From: Pseudomonadota bacterium
GTDB lineage: Bacteria; Pseudomonadota; Alphaproteobacteria; Rhizobiales; Hyphomicrobiaceae
NCBI GenBank assembly: GCA_023392135.1
Contig: JAEVZQ010000499.1
Span: 1 to 6,435, forward strand
Length of the DNA: 6,435 bases
Direction: 5' to 3'
A model generated the notes under the pieces. It saw nothing but the letters and a program-made list of their open reading frames with translations. It did not search any database and was not told where the DNA came from. The stretch's first letter is position 1; every line of letters begins with the position of its first letter. Below are positions 5,275-6,435 of the stretch, piece after piece. The translations under genes and the position numbers were made by a program.

Positions 5275-6174
5275 ATGGCACAAAATTCGGCTGCTGCGGT
5301 CAGTGATCGCGTGGAGATGGCGCCAGATGTGCTCGAACGCGAGACGGCACAGGATTCCATCACCCGTACCTCCGGCAAAAGCCAGCAGCGTGGCAGTCCC
5401 GCAGCGAACAGATCAGCTGACGGTTGGCGGCGTTTCACGCTGGACGTCTGGATTACCGATCTCAACTCTTTCGAGTTCGGCATCTATCGCCATTCCCGTA
5501 ACCGGGCGAAGTCGCGTCAGTTCTCGACGGACATGGACATCTTTGCGGAGGTGAAGGAAGGCGGCCAGCGCACCGGGGTCATCGGCTATCGCGAGGACCT
5601 ATGGAAGCAGAATTCCGGCATGGACAAACGTCTGATCATCAGGCTGTTCTCTGACAGCCTGAACTGGCGCGCCACGATGGATCTGATGATGGGGCGCAGC
5701 CTGCAATTGACGCTCGGCGCGCGCGGCATCCCGGTGACGGCCTTTGCCATCAATACGCACGAGGACAAGTCCATCATTTATCTGGAGCGGTCGGCCAACA
5801 AGTGGCCGGTGCTTCCCGAGAACTTCTCGTTTTTTATCATTCGGGAGGGCAAGCCGGTTTTCTACCGCTTGCGGCACGACTTCTTCAGCGTCGGCGGTGA
5901 CTATACTCTCCTGGATGAGCGCAGCCGCAAGGTCGGGCACATCGACGGCCGCCTCTTCACGCTTGGCGGCTATTGGAACTGCAAGGTGCGTGAGGATCAC
6001 GCCGACGACAAGCTGATGACGGTGATGAAGCTCTTTGCCGGGGGAATCGGCTTCAATTCAGCTTGCCGCAGGCACATCAAGCGGCTCGCGGCAGACGTTC
6101 GCGCCGGAAAGCTGGCGCCGAAGCTGGAGCGGTACGAGGCGGAGTACTACCTCAATCCTCGGCGGGTGCGGTGA
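5275..6174 (+). CDS. Uncharacterised protein with tubby-C/LURP-one-related-like C-terminal half
   Basis: 299 residues with no signal peptide or membrane segment. Residues 1-50 are polar, low in hydrophobics and probably disordered. Residues 51-175 form an alternating beta-rich region (RFTLDVWITDLNSFEFGIY at 53-71, GRSLQLTLGARGIPVTAFAI at 140-159) that I do not recognise. Residues about 197-262 read like one half of the LURP-one-related/tubby-C-terminal-like barrel: FYRLRHDFFSVGGDYTLLDE, then KVGHIDGRLFTLGGYWNCKV, the 'slg.dytI.De.g..v..vdGk.f.l' pattern of bacterial YxjI-like proteins. The family call is pattern recognition, not a profile match. The tail is charged and ends YYLNPRRVR. The function is unknown; related folds bind phospholipids. 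The gene is divergent from the glycosyltransferase and upstream of an aminotransferase gene on the same strand, 124 nt away, so an operon is possible but unproven. Confidence 0.8.
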   Translation: MAQNSAAAVSDRVEMAPDVLERETAQDSITRTSGKSQQRGSPAANRSADGWRRFTLDVWITDLNSFEFGIYRHSRNRAKSRQFSTDMDIFAEVKEGGQRTGVIGYREDLWKQNSGMDKRLIIRLFSDSLNWRATMDLMMGRSLQLTLGARGIPVTAFAINTHEDKSIIYLERSANKWPVLPENFSFFIIREGKPVFYRLRHDFFSVGGDYTLLDERSRKVGHIDGRLFTLGGYWNCKVREDHADDKLMTVMKLFAGGIGFNSACRRHIKRLAADVRAGKLAPKLERYEAEYYLNPRRVR

Positions 6175-6182
6175 GCCGAAGG

Positions 6183-6213
6183 CTCTCCGTCAGCTCCAGA
6201 CTGTTTCGGAGAG
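6183..6213 (+). terminator. Hairpin CTCTCCG/CGGAGAG after the 299-residue protein
   Basis: Perfect 7-bp arms at 6183-6189 and 6207-6213 with a 17-nt loop, 8 nt after the stop codon. The position suits a transcript 3' end, but no T-run follows the stem, so intrinsic termination is doubtful. If it does terminate, the aminotransferase downstream needs its own promoter in 6214-6298. Confidence 0.35.
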
Positions 6214-6298
6214 GCCGAAGCGCGCCTCGCACTGGCATCTGCCGCAATCCTCGACTAGACCTCCCGTTTGCGGATCCTAGCGAGGGACGAAATCGAAA

Positions 6299-6435
6299 AT
6301 GAGTGGGACTCCCGGCCTCGAGGCCTTGGCGCAGGGCGTGATCCTGTCGCCGTTCACGCGCATTGCCCGGCTGCTCGACGGCGTGGCGCCCGGCTACGAG
6401 AAGGTCATCGAGATGACCGCGGGCGACCCGAGGGA
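6299..6435 (+). CDS. Class I/II PLP-dependent aminotransferase, N-terminus (runs off right edge)
   Basis: Only the first 45 residues are visible. Residues 16-45, LSPFTRIARLLDGVAPG followed by VIEMTAGDPR, match the N-terminal 'sPf.rl..LLdgi.pg...i.l.iGePr' pattern of fold-type I aminotransferases, including the succinyldiaminopimelate/aspartate-like group. The catalytic lysine and substrate-specific parts lie beyond the window, so substrate and pathway cannot be assigned. The start ATG at 6299 has a GAGGG 12 nt upstream, a somewhat long spacing. Confidence 0.78.
   Translation, partial: MSGTPGLEALAQGVILSPFTRIARLLDGVAPGYEKVIEMTAGDPR

Noticed and set aside
5075..5281. Upstream extension of the glycosyltransferase to the ATG at 5281
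   Set aside because: The 69 added residues show no conserved content and would overlap the divergent gene's start and ribosome site. The GTG at 5074 has a strong GGAGGG at proper spacing.
1..6435. tRNA, rRNA, insertion sequence or phage genes
   Set aside because: I saw no cloverleaf-like or rRNA sequence, no transposase or integrase frames and no terminal inverted repeats flanking fic.

Overview
The window looks like an ordinary stretch of a high-GC alphaproteobacterial chromosome, probably of the Hyphomicrobiales/Rhodospirillales type. The reasons are the strong G/C bias at third codon positions, the leuS and yggS genes lying near each other, and the pairing of a periplasmic PQQ-type dehydrogenase with a small cytochrome c. 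This placement is inference from gene content and protein style; no species can be named.

Layout. Positions 1-479 (minus strand) hold the first 159 codons of leucyl-tRNA synthetase, which runs off the left edge. Positions 480-769 are a 290-bp gap. Its right half carries a striking set of copies of an 8-bp motif, ATGTCGAT or its complement, spaced mostly by whole helical turns and ending just before a fic gene. Positions 770-1912 (plus) encode a complete Fic-domain AMP-transferase with an N-terminal inhibitory helix motif and a C-terminal winged-helix-like region. Its stop codon overlaps the start of yggS (1909-2577), the PLP-homeostasis protein. Positions 2717-3979 and 3966-4295 (plus) form an overlapping pair: a secreted sorbosone-dehydrogenase-like beta-propeller and a monoheme cytochrome c. 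Facing them is a GT-A type glycosyltransferase (4331-5074, minus, GTG start). It is divergent from a 299-residue protein with a C-terminal half resembling the tubby-C/LURP-one-related fold (5275-6174, plus). The right edge (6299-6435, plus) is the N-terminus of a fold-type I aminotransferase.

How the parts fit. leuS, yggS and the aminotransferase are housekeeping genes. The fic gene with its repeat-rich upstream region looks like a self-contained, probably self-repressed regulatory or toxin-like unit wedged between leuS and yggS, with yggS now translationally coupled to it. The dehydrogenase and cytochrome should form a periplasmic oxidation module that delivers electrons to the respiratory chain. 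The most interesting item is the phased array upstream of fic. A specific, testable idea is that the Fic protein's own C-terminal winged helix binds it.
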